Part shown: positions 11,194 through 22,303 of the stretch, piece by piece
Layout of the letters: each line of letters opens with the position of its first letter
Numbering within the stretch: the first letter of the stretch is position 1
DNA from: Strongyloides papillosus
Taxonomy: Eukaryota > Nematoda > Chromadorea > Rhabditida > Strongyloididae
Direction: 5' to 3'
Length of the DNA stretch: 64,000 bases
Assembly (NCBI GenBank): GCA_005656395.1
Contig: SRSI01000038.1
Span: 62,001-126,000 of the forward strand
The notes under the pieces: generated by a model
Told to the model about the DNA's origin: nothing
Databases searched by the model: none
The model's input: only the letters and a program-made list of their open reading frames with translations
Translations under genes and position numbers: made by a program

Positions 11194-13096
11194 ATTTTAC
11201 AAAATGTGGAATATATTTATCTCATTAATATATATATTACCAAGTCTCGTTTGTCTTACATGGAAAAATGTCCATATGGAAATCTGACCAGTATACCTTT
11301 TCTCTTATAGAAGAAACAAATAAGACACTTATTTTGATAATAAGTAAAAGTTAAATATTTATCGAAACATGGACGTATAAAAAATCAAAAAACATGAATA
11401 ATTATTTAAATTTTTCTTAACGTTTACGCCAATTTTTTTTATTAACTTTCACGATATTTTGCTTATATTGCTCTACTTAAAAATTAGTTAGTACAAGATA
11501 CATCTACAAAATGCTATCAAATTTTTTTGGAAAATAAAAGTTTGCACAAAATTTTAAATCTATAAATCCATTTAAAAAAGAAAACTACTTTTTATGGACT
11601 CTTAATTATCTGTATTTTACTAATCGTTAGTATAAAAAAAGAAAATCCTTTGTTGACAATAATAACACCAAATCTTAGCTTATATTATTCACTATTTACT
11701 CTTCTTCATGATAATATTTAAATTTTGTTGGTATTAATTTTAAATATTATGGTAAATGACATATTTCTTTTTAAAATTATTTTATTTGAAACTTTATTTC
11801 ACAAAGAAATTTGAACAAATTTTGGCAATTCTTCATAAAATGCAATAAAATGTCTAACCTGTTAAAAAAATTAAATTTTACTCATGTTTTTAAATTATTA
11901 AACAATAACAAAAACTTTTTAAATGATGCAAAATATTATACTGCCATATAAATTTTGTCATTTTTTTACAAAAATAAATTTGATATTTTTAGGTAATGTA
12001 ACTTTTATTTAATCATGCTATTTTTTATGATATTATGCTCATGTTAGAGTTTTTTTTGCTTTTTATTTTTAAAAAATACGTTACTGAAAGTCGATTTCGT
12101 GTAAAGTTGTTACTGTTTTAACTAAAAACATTATTTTAAACAATCTTCTAATGATAGTAATTTAAAAAGTCTTCTTAAAATAATAACAAGAATCAAAGAA
12201 CTATTGTTTAACTACACAAAGTATTAATAATTAAAAGAATTATTGTAGTATTTACTCTTATTTTGAATAAAAATATTTAAAAATTATTTTTTACTTTGGA
12301 CAAAAATACATATAACTTTTTATAATTTTGATTTACAAAGATGATCTTTAAAAATAATATAAAAACAATTGTGCTTTTCAGATGAGTACAATTTTACCAA
12401 AAAAAAGTAATTTACAATAATTAAAAATATTGAAACATATAGAAAAAATACTGTTATGTTAGTGAATTTTCTTTATAAAACCATTTACAATTTTATTTTA
12501 AATTAGCATCCAATTTTGTATCTTGAAGTATATTATATAATACAACTTAAATTTTATGATGAGAATAATATTACAAAAAAGAAGTAACTTATTTTAACCA
12601 ACTCTTTAATTGTTACTTTAATTTATGTGCAAATAATTGCGATAAAATTAGTCACTAATAAAAAAAATTGAATCTTACTAAGTTTTGTGAGTACTATTAA
12701 TAACATATATATTTTATGAGTATTGGAAATGATTTTTTTTAAATAGAACAAATTGAAAGTTTAATATCTCGTAAAAAAATTACTTTGCAGAGTTTAAAAA
12801 AAATTTTTAATTATTTAAAAGTCCAAAAATCACATTACAACAACTTTGTTGCTATACCATACATTATTTACCATTATTAGTATAAAATTAGTTGTAAAAG
12901 TTAAAAAACAAAAAAAACAATAAAATATATTATTTGCGCATAAAGTTTAGCAATATAAAAAGGATAAAACAATACTTTAAATTATTTTTAAAATATATTA
13001 TATTACTATGACCGTTTTTATATAAGTTTTCTCTATAATTAAATGTAATAATATTTTAATATTAAGTGAAAGTTGGTATTTTTCGGTGCCCTAGTA
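11194..13096. other. Gene-free stretch with an old dispersed repeat
   Basis: No gene. About 11995-12250 is similar to 55980-56230: both carry AAAGTCRATTTCGTGTAAAGTTGTTA and flanking A+T-rich sequence in the same order. This suggests a decayed dispersed element. Confidence 0.45.
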
Positions 13097-13110
13097 TCCC
13101 ATGTGGTCTA
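13097..13110 (+). pseudogene. tRNA-Glu 5' fragment (nucleotides 1-14)
   Basis: TCCCATGTGGTCTA is the start of a tRNA-Glu gene: TCCCATG pairs with the CATGGGA acceptor 3' strand at 16983-16989. It is left behind on the far side of the non-LTR element. Its last 10 bases, ATGTGGTCTA, are the left copy of the target-site duplication. Confidence 0.92.
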
Positions 13111-16100
13111 ATCTTTTATTTCATCTTATCAACAAAAATAATTAAATTACAATGTCAGGATGTTACAATAATAAAATATGTAAGATATGATAATAAATAA
13201 CTTAAATAAACCATAATAATTTCTATTAATAAGTGGTTAAAATTCAGATTAGTTTTTCAGGAGCTACACATAGGTGTCTTTTGATAATACGATTAGCTGT
13301 ATGTATTGAGATTGCAGACATTCTTTGTTTCATTCTAACATCAAGTTTCAGCTTTTCTAAGTAAACATCGAATTCCATTAACCATTCACCCAAGTTACCA
13401 ACTATTATTGGAATTATTTCTACCGAACATTTCATTCTTGATTCTAGATCTTTCTTGATATTGTTACCCGCCTTGACTGTATCTACTTCTTCAAACTTTA
13501 GTAGCTTTTCACCATTTACACTATAGCGTGCCAATTTCAGTTTCCTCTGTCTTAAAATGTTCTTCAAGGCATTAACAGAAACTTCTATCAAAAAGATTTT
13601 TCCTTCTTTTTTCAGGTGGAGATACAAGTCTGGTTTGCGGTGGTAGATTGAAGTTGATGCAGGTATTGTGTAATTCCATCTTAAGCATACTTCATCGTTT
13701 TCCAATAGTAGTGGTATTTTTTCATTTACTTTTGGTACTTTCAGTTTGTACTTTCTACACAACTCTTCATATATTAGGCGTGCTATTCTGTTATGTCTTT
13801 CCACATATAGTGTTCCGACCCAAGCATCACAGCAGCTTAATATATGGTAGCATGTTTCTTGTGCTACTTTACATTTTCTACACTTTCCTTCGTACTTTCT
13901 ATCAGCTTGTACATGAGTGTTTGTAAAAAGTTGCTCTTCAGCTGCACCGTAGGTATTTCTGAATGTCATTGCGCTAACATTTGTCTTCATGTAGGGTAGT
14001 TCAATTCTATCTTTCAGTTCAATAAATGTCTTTGCATACTTCATACTTTTACCCCAGTCTTGAAGCCATTTATCATTTTCATGCTTTCTAATAATTTCTT
14101 TAACTTTTGTTCTTGCTTCTTTTAATGAGTTGATTTGGATACCATTGATTGTAACTTCGTTAGGTTTTGAAAAATTTAATTTGAATTTAAAGATTTCAGC
14201 TAACTTTGACGCATTGTTTAAGGGATTTTGGTTGCCTTTTGACGTCATTATTTGGTACAATTCCAGTAATGGTTCCAATCTTTCATTGAATACAATATAC
14301 AAACTTTTGTTTATATAACTAATTGCAGCTTCAGAACGTAAACTTTTCATACCATATCCACCATCACTTTCATCTATATATAGACGTGCAGTTGAGGTTG
14401 AATAAAACTTGACATTATTCTTTTCCATAATACTTCTTATTTTTGTGTCAAGTTTCTCTAGATCATTCAGTAACCCATTTATTTTTTGCTTTGATTGGAT
14501 GTTCGTTGCTATATAGTTTGATGCTGGGACAATTGTTGAATTGAATAAATTCTTCATTTGTCTCACTGAAAGCTTTGACGAAAATATTTTGCTTACATTT
14601 GGTAGAATTTTCTCCTGTAAGCTAGCCATACAAATTTTGTTTAGATCGAACGTTGTTTGCGTAAGACCCAAGTACTTGTAACCATCCTTATTAACTGGGA
14701 ATGGTAGTTGACTTTCTATTTCTGTCTCAGCTTTTGGATTCTTTGCATCAATTACCAAGTCAGAACATTTCTTTTGGTTCATTTGGAGACCAACTTCATG
14801 TCCATATGAATGTAAAATCTGCTTGAGTTTATTCATTGTTGATACATCATCACTATATAGTTTGATATCATCCATAAAACTCTGATGATTCATTTCCAAA
14901 TTCTTCTTTAATTTTTGCCGCAACTTTATTTTGTTCTGTTGGTTAAGCTTAAATGAAGCAGCATTTAACACTAGAACAAATAAAATTGGGCTTAGTGAAT
15001 CCCCTTGTAAAATTCCACGTCTAATTTGAAACATGTTCCCATTCACTTCATTACCACTATTTCTATTATTTAATACCAATTGAGATTGCCATTTCTTTGT
15101 TATTTCTTTTAACAAATCTTTGATATAACTATTGATGGGCAACATGTCTACAATTCTATGCAGGCTGGATCTATAGATACTATCGAACGCTTTGCTGAAG
15201 TCAATCCAACTAGTACAGAGTTGAGTACCAGTTTTCCTTTCACTAGCTCTGAAAGTTGTGCTTGCAATTATACACTTGTCAATAGCAAGTCCTTCCAAAG
15301 TACCATTAACATTTCTTCTGATAGCAAGTTGTTCTCTGGATATAAAGTCAGGACCAATTTGTTCTGATAGTATTTCCGCTATAGTACCTGTTAGAATTTT
15401 GTAGTCTGTTGGCATCATCGTTATCGGCCTGTAGTTTTGCGGTTGTTTCCTACACCCACTTTTAAATAATAGTATTGTTCTTCCAATACAATCACTTTTC
15501 ATGATTCTTATTTCTTTATTCAATATTCCATAAACCCAATCTTGAAGATAGTTGAGAGCTGATTTAAAGTATTTGTAGCAAAACGTAGGTATCAGATCTA
15601 CGCCTGCTGCCTTAAAATTCGCACTATATTTGACTTTTAGTGCCACAATTTCTCTTATTCTATCTTTTGATAACATTTCAGGAATATTTCTATAGTTCTT
15701 TTTGACATGTTGTTCATACTCATCTAAGATAGGAGTTTTACTTGGTGGTTGACCTTCACTATACAATTCATGATAGAATTGAATTGCATCTTCCATCAGC
15801 AATTCTCCTTCTTTTCCATCGTATGATTCACCTTCTGTTTTAAGCACCTTAATTGATGGGTTCAGCTCAAAGTTTCTTCTTACATTGAGTTTTTCATTAC
15901 CAATTCTTTTTTGTTCATATTCGTTTTCAAGGTGTTTGATCATTTCTTCTGTTTGGCAATGCAGATGATCTAGCTTCACTTTCTTCTTATTCATTTCTTT
16001 GTAAAGTAATTTTGGGTTGTGCTTTGGTTTTGGAGGTGCTGATCCATTCGCCTTACACTTCCTCCTTTCCTTCTCTTCATTAATTGCTTCAATTTTAATT

Positions 16101-16922
16101 CTTAGCTTCTTTATTTTCTTTTTCAGGTTAAGTTCACTCTTTGAAATTCTTTTCTTTGGAGTACATGATCCGGTAATTTCAGACCTCAGTACTAGTCCAG
16201 CAGTCAGTATCAATTTCTTGATTGTCTTTCTACTTTTAGCTGTGTTGAAATCTTTGTACCGCTCAATCCAATTCATTAATATTTGATCAATTAACTTTAT
16301 CTTTGGATGATTCATGTTTACCCTGAATTTCACAAGTTTCTTAGGACCCTTATTTTTGCAAACTGAATCGAACAATTTATTAAATTTTATATTTAACATT
16401 TTCATTGTTTCATCTAAACAATTTTGCTCATCATTGGCCGCATTACCATCGTTGTACTGCGTCACGTCAGTTCGCGTTTGCATGATTGTTTTTCCATTGT
16501 CATCATTTTCTTTACCATTTTCTTTTGAATTTGAAATTGAAGTTGTTGGTGTAAGTTTGACTTCTTTTACAAAGTTTCTTTCTTTTCCATATTTACTTTT
16601 CAATGCTAGTGCAGTTCGCCCTGGAAATTCTTTAGTTAAGATCTCCCATGTTTCTTTTTTAGAGCCTAATTCATTTACTCTATATACTAGCCTTTCAATA
16701 TCATCATTTGTCCATTTCGTCGTCATTTTTAGTTAATTAATAGTTGATTATTGGTTATTTAGCTGGTTGATTATTACCACTGTCTACCTTTCGCTCATTG
16801 GCACTTGGAGGATTCCAAAAATTTGAAAATTTACCGGATAGCAGACTGTATCTTTAGTATAGACGGAAAATATTCAGAGGAAAATAAAAACCGTCAGCTC
16901 ACCAGCTCGACAAAAGATATAT
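13111..16922 (-). mobile_element. RLE-type non-LTR retrotransposon inserted in tRNA-Glu (element E1)
   Basis: This 3.8 kb full-length element is flanked by a perfect 10-bp duplication ATGTGGTCTA (13101-13110 and 16923-16932). The duplication corresponds to nucleotides 5-14 of the interrupted tRNA-Glu gene. The element lies antisense to the tRNA, with its 5' end next to the tRNA body. The 5' UTR is about 196 bp and the 3' UTR about 133 bp, ending ATGAAATAAAAGAT with no poly(A) tail. It has one long ORF. Restriction-like-endonuclease retrotransposons (R2, R4, NeSL, CRE relatives) are known for site-specific insertion, often into rDNA or spliced-leader genes. A tRNA target at this fixed position is read directly from the duplication. 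Confidence 0.95.
13244..16726 (-). CDS. Retrotransposon protein: Myb-like, reverse transcriptase, CCHC and RLE domains (1160 aa)
   Basis: This single ORF encodes the whole retrotransposition machine. Residues 1-50 (KWTNDDIERLVYRVNELGSK...) form a Myb/SANT-like DNA-binding domain with spaced tryptophans. A basic coiled region follows (about 170-300). The reverse transcriptase spans about 380-750, with RTILLFKSGC, NYRPITMM, SWIDFSKAFDS, RRGILQGDSLSPILF and the catalytic FMDD near residue 615. Near 949 there is a CRKCKVAQETCYHILSCC knuckle. It is followed by the restriction-like endonuclease, with RKPDL near 1027 and LIEVSVN about 16 residues later (PD-(D/E)xK type). This order and these motifs are typical of R2/R4/NeSL-like elements. 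No frameshift or stop interrupts it, and the start is the first ATG after a 196-bp leader. Confidence 0.95.
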   Translation of the reverse strand: MTTKWTNDDIERLVYRVNELGSKKETWEILTKEFPGRTALALKSKYGKERNFVKEVKLTPTTSISNSKENGKENDDNGKTIMQTRTDVTQYNDGNAANDEQNCLDETMKMLNIKFNKLFDSVCKNKGPKKLVKFRVNMNHPKIKLIDQILMNWIERYKDFNTAKSRKTIKKLILTAGLVLRSEITGSCTPKKRISKSELNLKKKIKKLRIKIEAINEEKERRKCKANGSAPPKPKHNPKLLYKEMNKKKVKLDHLHCQTEEMIKHLENEYEQKRIGNEKLNVRRNFELNPSIKVLKTEGESYDGKEGELLMEDAIQFYHELYSEGQPPSKTPILDEYEQHVKKNYRNIPEMLSKDRIREIVALKVKYSANFKAAGVDLIPTFCYKYFKSALNYLQDWVYGILNKEIRIMKSDCIGRTILLFKSGCRKQPQNYRPITMMPTDYKILTGTIAEILSEQIGPDFISREQLAIRRNVNGTLEGLAIDKCIIASTTFRASERKTGTQLCTSWIDFSKAFDSIYRSSLHRIVDMLPINSYIKDLLKEITKKWQSQLVLNNRNSGNEVNGNMFQIRRGILQGDSLSPILFVLVLNAASFKLNQQNKIKLRQKLKKNLEMNHQSFMDDIKLYSDDVSTMNKLKQILHSYGHEVGLQMNQKKCSDLVIDAKNPKAETEIESQLPFPVNKDGYKYLGLTQTTFDLNKICMASLQEKILPNVSKIFSSKLSVRQMKNLFNSTIVPASNYIATNIQSKQKINGLLNDLEKLDTKIRSIMEKNNVKFYSTSTARLYIDESDGGYGMKSLRSEAAISYINKSLYIVFNERLEPLLELYQIMTSKGNQNPLNNASKLAEIFKFKLNFSKPNEVTINGIQINSLKEARTKVKEIIRKHENDKWLQDWGKSMKYAKTFIELKDRIELPYMKTNVSAMTFRNTYGAAEEQLFTNTHVQADRKYEGKCRKCKVAQETCYHILSCCDAWVGTLYVERHNRIARLIYEELCRKYKLKVPKVNEKIPLLLENDEVCLRWNYTIPASTSIYHRKPDLYLHLKKEGKIFLIEVSVNALKNILRQRKLKLARYSVNGEKLLKFEEVDTVKAGNNIKKDLESRMKCSVEIIPIIVGNLGEWLMEFDVYLEKLKLDVRMKQRMSAISIHTANRIIKRHLCVAPEKLI

Positions 16923-16990
16923 ATGTGGTCTAGTGGTTAGGATTCGTGGTTTTCACCCACGCGGCCCGGGTCCGATTCCCGGCATGGGAA
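16919..16990 (+). tRNA. tRNA-Glu (UUC) with its first four bases replaced by element E1
   Basis: D-arm, anticodon loop (TTTTCAC), T-arm (CCGGG-TCCGATT-CCCGG) and acceptor 3' strand CATGGGA are intact. The 5' acceptor strand, however, reads ATATATG instead of TCCCATG: the first four bases come from the 5' end of the retrotransposon. The missing TCCC survives at 13097-13100. Both internal Pol III promoter boxes remain, so transcription may continue, but the acceptor stem is largely unpaired and the tRNA is probably defective. Confidence 0.9.
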
Positions 16991-17982
16991 GTTTTTTCCA
17001 ACTACTATCACCAAAATATTATTTGTAAAATTTTTGGTTGAAAATATAAAGTTGTCCATAAAGTGGTTCTCCGGATATTATATATCTATAATTTTTTCTG
17101 TATTTAATCTAAAATTTATATATCACAGTTATTTTGCAGCTAAAATTCATACAAATATAATTTTAAAATTTCACAACGATATTGTAATTCTGAGCGAAGT
17201 TATAGATCTTTAAAATTCTGCTACATTCATCAACTTGAATTGAATATAACCTTTTAAATTGTGGTTATTTAAATGTAAAATTTTATAACAAATAATAGGA
17301 GCATGCAAAATTCAAAAAATTTAGAAATTTTTTAAATAGCATTTTTTTAAAATCCCCTATGGTTATTAAATAAAATTATTAAACCTATGATTTTTACTTT
17401 TCTATTGATAGCAAAATAAATTTATATCTTAATTTTTACTATTAACATGTTTATAACTAATTTCAACTGACTTTCTATTAAAAAGAATAATATTCCACTA
17501 ATTCAATTAAAACTAAAATATCAAACATTTAAATTAACAATAATATGGCTTTATTAATAAAACATTGTTTAAGTTTTTAAATTGCTTTGAATTTTAATTA
17601 ATTTGACATAATTATAAGATTATAATCTAAAATACATTTTTAAGTTGCATTATTTTCTATGTATAAAATTTCATTAAAAGTATTGAAATAAAATTAAATA
17701 AATAAACATTTTTGAATTATGATTAGTATTACGCTATCATTAAATGTAGTATATCAATTCTTAATTATTTAAGAAAATGTGAACGGTTATTTTTCTAGAA
17801 TGATTGTAAAATAAGGGTAAAAATTTATTTAAATATTAACTTGACTATTAAAGTAGGCTACCAGTTGTTTTATTTCAATTTGTTATTTACATTCATTAAA
17901 CTAAAAAATTAGCAGGTTTTAAAAATTATTTACTATAAATAATTACTATTTCCACAAATAATATAAAAAGGTTCCGAGGATA
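16991..17982. other. A+T-rich intergenic stretch
   Basis: Nothing supportable was seen between tRNA-Glu and tRNA-Ser. Confidence 0.5.
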
Positions 17983-18064
17983 GCCTTGATGCCAGAGTGG
18001 TTAATGGGACAGACTTGAAATCTGTTGGGCTCTGCCCGCGTAGGTTCGAATCCTGCTCAAGGCG
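17983..18064 (+). tRNA. tRNA-Ser (UGA)
   Basis: Acceptor GCCTTGA pairs with TCAAGGC, the anticodon loop is CTTGAAA, a long variable arm TGGGCTCTGCCCGC is present, and the T-loop is TTCGAAT. The gene is intact and intronless. Confidence 0.92.
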
Positions 18065-18399
18065 TTTATTTTTCTATTTTGTTAAAGTATTTTACCATAA
18101 GTATTAAATATATATAGAATTTTTGTTATTATATTTCTTAGTCGTAAAACAATTATTTAATTTTTGCTATAATAGTATTATTTTTAAGAATAACAAAACT
18201 GTTAACAGAAGTTTTTTATCTAAAGACTTTAATTATATTAAATTAATTATAATTGATAGTATTTTAATCACACTATATATTTATTGACAAAATTATTATA
18301 GAATATAGAGAAATATCAAAATTAGTAGACAATAAATGAAAAATTTTATATTCTAAAAAATATAGTTGACTCTTCCAATTATGATAATTTAAAAAGTGA
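18065..18399. other. A+T-rich intergenic stretch
   Basis: Nothing supportable was seen between tRNA-Ser and tRNA-Lys. Confidence 0.5.
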
Positions 18400-18472
18400 A
18401 GCCCTTCAGGGGGCTCGAACCCCTGACCGTTAGATTAAAAGTCTAACGCTCTACCAACTGAGCTAGGAAGGC
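18400..18472 (-). tRNA. tRNA-Lys (UUU), 5' edge used by a hAT-like MITE
   Basis: The anticodon loop is CTTTTAA and the T-arm AGGGG-TTCGAGC-CCCCT. Acceptor GCCTTCC pairs with GAAGGGC apart from one C-A mismatch and a wobble. There is no intron. Nucleotide 1 (18472) is the first base of the 8-bp duplication of the adjacent MITE, so the natural 5' flank beyond -7 has been displaced by 396 bp. Confidence 0.9.
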
Positions 18473-18479
18473 TACGGCG

Positions 18480-18875
18480 GAGTCGTATCTGATTGGCCAC
18501 CGAATAAAATTATATGGTGGCCAATCATGAGATTTTCAGTGTATATATCATGATTGGCCACCAAGCAAATATATGCTGGCAAATCATGAAATTTTCCCCC
18601 GTACATATCATGATTAGCTAGCAAGTAAATAATATATGATGTCCAATTATTAAAATTTGAAAAACAAATTTCCCTGATTTTTATTTTTTATAGTTTATCA
18701 ATTTTTTTATCATTATCATAACTTATATCCTTTCTTCTTATTTGATAAACCATTAATTATTTAATTTTTGCCTTGTTGGAATGATATTTCTTCTTTTTTC
18801 CTATTAGGAGTACTCTCAAATTTAAGAGTGCTGTCTCAAATTTGAGAAGAATTGGTGGCCAATCAGGTGTACCTC
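18480..18875 (+). mobile_element. hAT-like MITE at the 5' end of tRNA-Lys
   Basis: This 396-bp non-coding element has imperfect terminal inverted repeats (GAGTCGTATCTGATTGGCCA and, inverted, GAGGTACACCTGATTGGCCA). It is flanked by the perfect 8-bp duplication CTACGGCG (18472-18479 and 18876-18883). Internally it repeats the TGATTGGCCACC motif several times in both orientations. Eight-base duplications are typical of hAT elements. The closest copy here is 29070-29447, inverted. Confidence 0.88.
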
Positions 18876-18883
18876 CTACGGCG

Positions 18884-21328
18884 AGGGCAACTTTCTTCTC
18901 CATAAAACATTTTACCAAACTTACTAAACTTCATCAACCTCTATTAATATTCATTAATGTTTTTTTAGTTGTTTAATAACTTTTATGGCTTTATAGATGT
19001 ATTTTAAATAAAATAATGAGTATTAATTTTAATTAGATGAAATATTTTTACATCTATTTAGTTTAATTCCCATTTAACTTATTATCTACATTTATACTTT
19101 TTTTTTTAAAAACGTACTGGTATTTTAAAATTACAAAATAGTTTATTACGATATTTGTTGTGAATGACAATTTCGATGACAATTCTAATCACTTTGCGGC
19201 TATAAAAGAGTATTTTTTATCTATTTTGAGTTAGTTTTTAAAATAAATGTTTTTATATTGTCATTTTTTTTATTCTATAAAAATGGATGAACTTAACAAT
19301 ATTACAAACAATAACCAAAATATAGAAAAAAAACTTAATAAGATCTATCAAATAATTAAATCAGGGTAGTGTTTTGCACGGAGTTGTAAAATATTATTTC
19401 CCCTGACTTTAAAAATTGAATACATTTAGGAAAAAAATTAGCAAATGAACGAAAAAAACAATAATCATAAATAATTTCTTATTTAATTTAAATTTCCCAT
19501 AGATATTTTTTAAATTTTTAGAAAAAATTGATTTTGTTTTAAAACATGAGTTGAATTCTAAAAATTATATTATAAAAAAAGTTATATCTTTAAGTAAAAA
19601 TTTAAATTGAGTTTGTTATTTATACATTAGTAACAATAAGATTGTAGAAAAAGTTCTTTACCATATACTGTTTTGTCACTTTGTAATCGAATTAATAAAA
19701 TGTATTTATTAATCTTTTTATTTTTATAAAGCTTTTACAAACCAATTTAAAAGAGATTTTTGGTATTTTTTTATTTGAATAGTAAAAAAAAGTAATTAGC
19801 ATATGAATTGTTATATTACAAAAATAAAAAATATGTTTTTTTAAGATTCATATAATTGAAACTGCTTTAAATATTATTATTCTCCAAAATATTTATATTT
19901 AAAAATGATAGTTAATTAAAAAATTTATTTATATAAAAAATTAACTTATTTTACATTAAAAGTATAATAAGAGTTATTTATATTATCATGTTGATAAAAG
20001 TTTCATAAAAAACGTTCTATCATGATAATTTTTTCATTAAATTATCAAAAATACTTTTGTTCAATATTGCTATACAACATTTAGGACCAATCTTTAGAGT
20101 ATGGTCCCCTTCATGTATATCCTCAAATATGTCATTTTTTGGCAGTAAAAAGTGTTTATGTAATAGAAATGAATAAAAAACTATATCTAGTAGCATTTAG
20201 TAGTATTTGCAGCAAATTTTTTTTTGCATTATTTGTGTTTCTGAGTATTATTTTGGCTACAATGATAAGTTGGTGTTTTTTTTAAATCTTTATTTGTTTG
20301 TACAACCAATTTTTTTAGCCAGTTTGTTTTTTTAGCAGTAAGCTATTGTAGTATTGTGTTTTTTGAACTGTTTTGCAATTTTGTTTTTAAATTAATTTTT
20401 TATAAGAATATTTTATTATTTTAATAAAAATAATAAAATTTATTAGTAGTTATTTCAATTATTTTGTCATAATTTTATGACTTTTTTTGAAGATAGTACA
20501 TTATTTTTGTTAATATTTTGTTAAAGGTAAAGCGTTGCATTCACTAATAGGCATTGCTGTCGTTAATCACCTCATATAAGGATTAGAGTTAAATAGTAAA
20601 CGAAACTAACTCATTAATACAATTTTATGTTAATGAATTGCTTAAAAGTTATCTAGTGAATCTTTGTTTATTATAGATGCAGTGAGACTACATCTTTTTA
20701 TTATTGTGAACCAAAAAGATCAACTAGTAAACTTTATTTTATTGGTATGTGTACCTAAAAAAACATATAATTAACAATAGCATATAATAATATAATAATG
20801 ATATATTTATTTTTTAAGTTAAGTTAAATTGACAGTTTACTTAAACTTTTTCATCATTTTTAAATTTTACGTACATTTGTATATTGATTACTGACTTTTA
20901 ACCTCTTTTAATTTAAAAAAAAATGCACTTTAAAATTTTTTGAAAATTTAAATCCTTTAAAAATAGTTTATCACTAGTTCTAATATGTTTTTATTATATA
21001 AAAGACATTTTTGAAAACATTTAAATAAGAAAGTTTAACAAATGTAAAAAATCTTTTTACTGCCAAATTCCTTTTTTCTATCAAACCCTTTATTTTTTAT
21101 AAAATCCATCGTTTTACATAATTTTTATTTATTTTAAAAAAAATTTATAAAAATTTTGATTTATTAAAGTTTGTAAAACATTTAAAAATTTACAAAAAAG
21201 TTAAGGGGTTCGTATTCTTAAGATACGACATATTTAGTTATGGAAAGAAAAAGTCATTTTTATGTATTTTTTCGACGATTTTTCAATAAAATAATTTTAG
21301 TTGTAAGAAGATAATTCCTCCACACCTA
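18884..21328. other. Gene-free stretch with faint repeats
   Basis: No gene. Around 20535-20600 there is a weak inverted copy of dispersed module M (GGCATTGCTGTCGTTAATCA, then CCTCATATAAGGATTAGA). About 19620-20090 resembles 23980-24330 (shared ...TATTGCTATACAA...), suggesting an old duplication upstream of tRNA genes. Confidence 0.4.
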
Positions 21329-21402
21329 GGTCGTATGGTGTAGTCGGTTATCACGTCTGCTTTACACGCAGAAGGTCGCCGGTTCGAACCCGGCTATGGC
21401 CA
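21329..21402 (+). tRNA. tRNA-Val (UAC)
   Basis: Acceptor GGTCGTA pairs with TATGGCC allowing wobbles, the anticodon loop is TTTACAC, and the T-arm is GCCGG-TTCGAAC-CCGGC. The gene is intact. Confidence 0.92.
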
Positions 21403-21514
21403 TCTTTTTTGAGGTATTTTACTTAGAAATCAAATAATTTTTACCTCAAAAGAATGAATTTAAAAATGTAATTTGTTCTACAACAAAATAAATTTAACAA
21501 TTTATCAAAAAGAA

Positions 21515-21588
21515 TGATTTCGGGCGGATTCGAACCGCCGACCTTCTGTGTGTTAGACAGATGTGATAACCGACTACACCACGAAATC
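21515..21588 (-). tRNA. tRNA-Val (AAC)
   Basis: Acceptor GATTTCG pairs with CGAAATC, the anticodon loop is CTAACAC, and the T-arm is GGCGG-TTCGAAT-CCGCC. It is intact and tail-to-tail with tRNA-Val(UAC). Confidence 0.92.
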
Positions 21589-22303
21589 TATGCCTGGAAT
21601 GATCTATTTGTCTATAGGTTATTATTTTAATATTATTAATTTTCACCAATTTTTATTTATTTTTCTTGAATGTTTTTGATTGTTGTTTGCTGTAAATTTT
21701 TTAATAAGTCATGTAGATGTATTCTAAATATGATAATAGATAGCAATTTAATGAAATATATCATATAAAAACGTTTAATTGCTTTTTAAATTTTTATTTA
21801 TACTTTTTGAAAAATGTATTAATAATAGATTTATTACGATAATACAAAAAATGGCAAAACTTGATAAAACAATTAATATAATAAAGTTTACCAAATTATT
21901 AAATCAAAATTAAATTTAGTACAAAATCTTAAAATGTAATTTTATGTAACAACAAAATTTTTTAAAATGGAATATTCATAAAAAGTAAACTAGCAAATAT
22001 GAAAACAAAAAAGCCACAATTATTAATATTTTTTATATTCATCTAAATTCTTTTTGAGGGTACAATTTTATTTTTAAAATATACTTAATTTGTATGAAAA
22101 TATGTCCACACAAAAAAATTTTTTATTTTGCTTTTTTGCTTTATGAAAATAAATTGGTTTTCTAAAGAATTTTAATTTTCATACTCATGTTATTTTGCTT
22201 TTATATTTAAAAAGATTTGCGTTTTAAGAAAATTAAAATTTTAAATATGTACATAAAAAACACCACCGTCATAAAAAAATGAAATATACATAATACCATT
22301 GTT
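21589..22303. other. A+T-rich intergenic stretch
   Basis: Nothing supportable was seen. Confidence 0.5.

Noticed and set aside
9065..11310. ACTGGTCAG near 9075 and its inverse CTGACCAGT near 11287 as terminal repeats of the MULE element
   Set aside because: Only nine bases match, similarity beyond them is weak, and no 9-bp duplication flanks them.
16314..16736. 140-codon plus-strand frame opposite the retrotransposon ORF
   Set aside because: It is a shadow of the minus-strand coding region, with no independent features; the same holds for other frames opposite the long ORFs.
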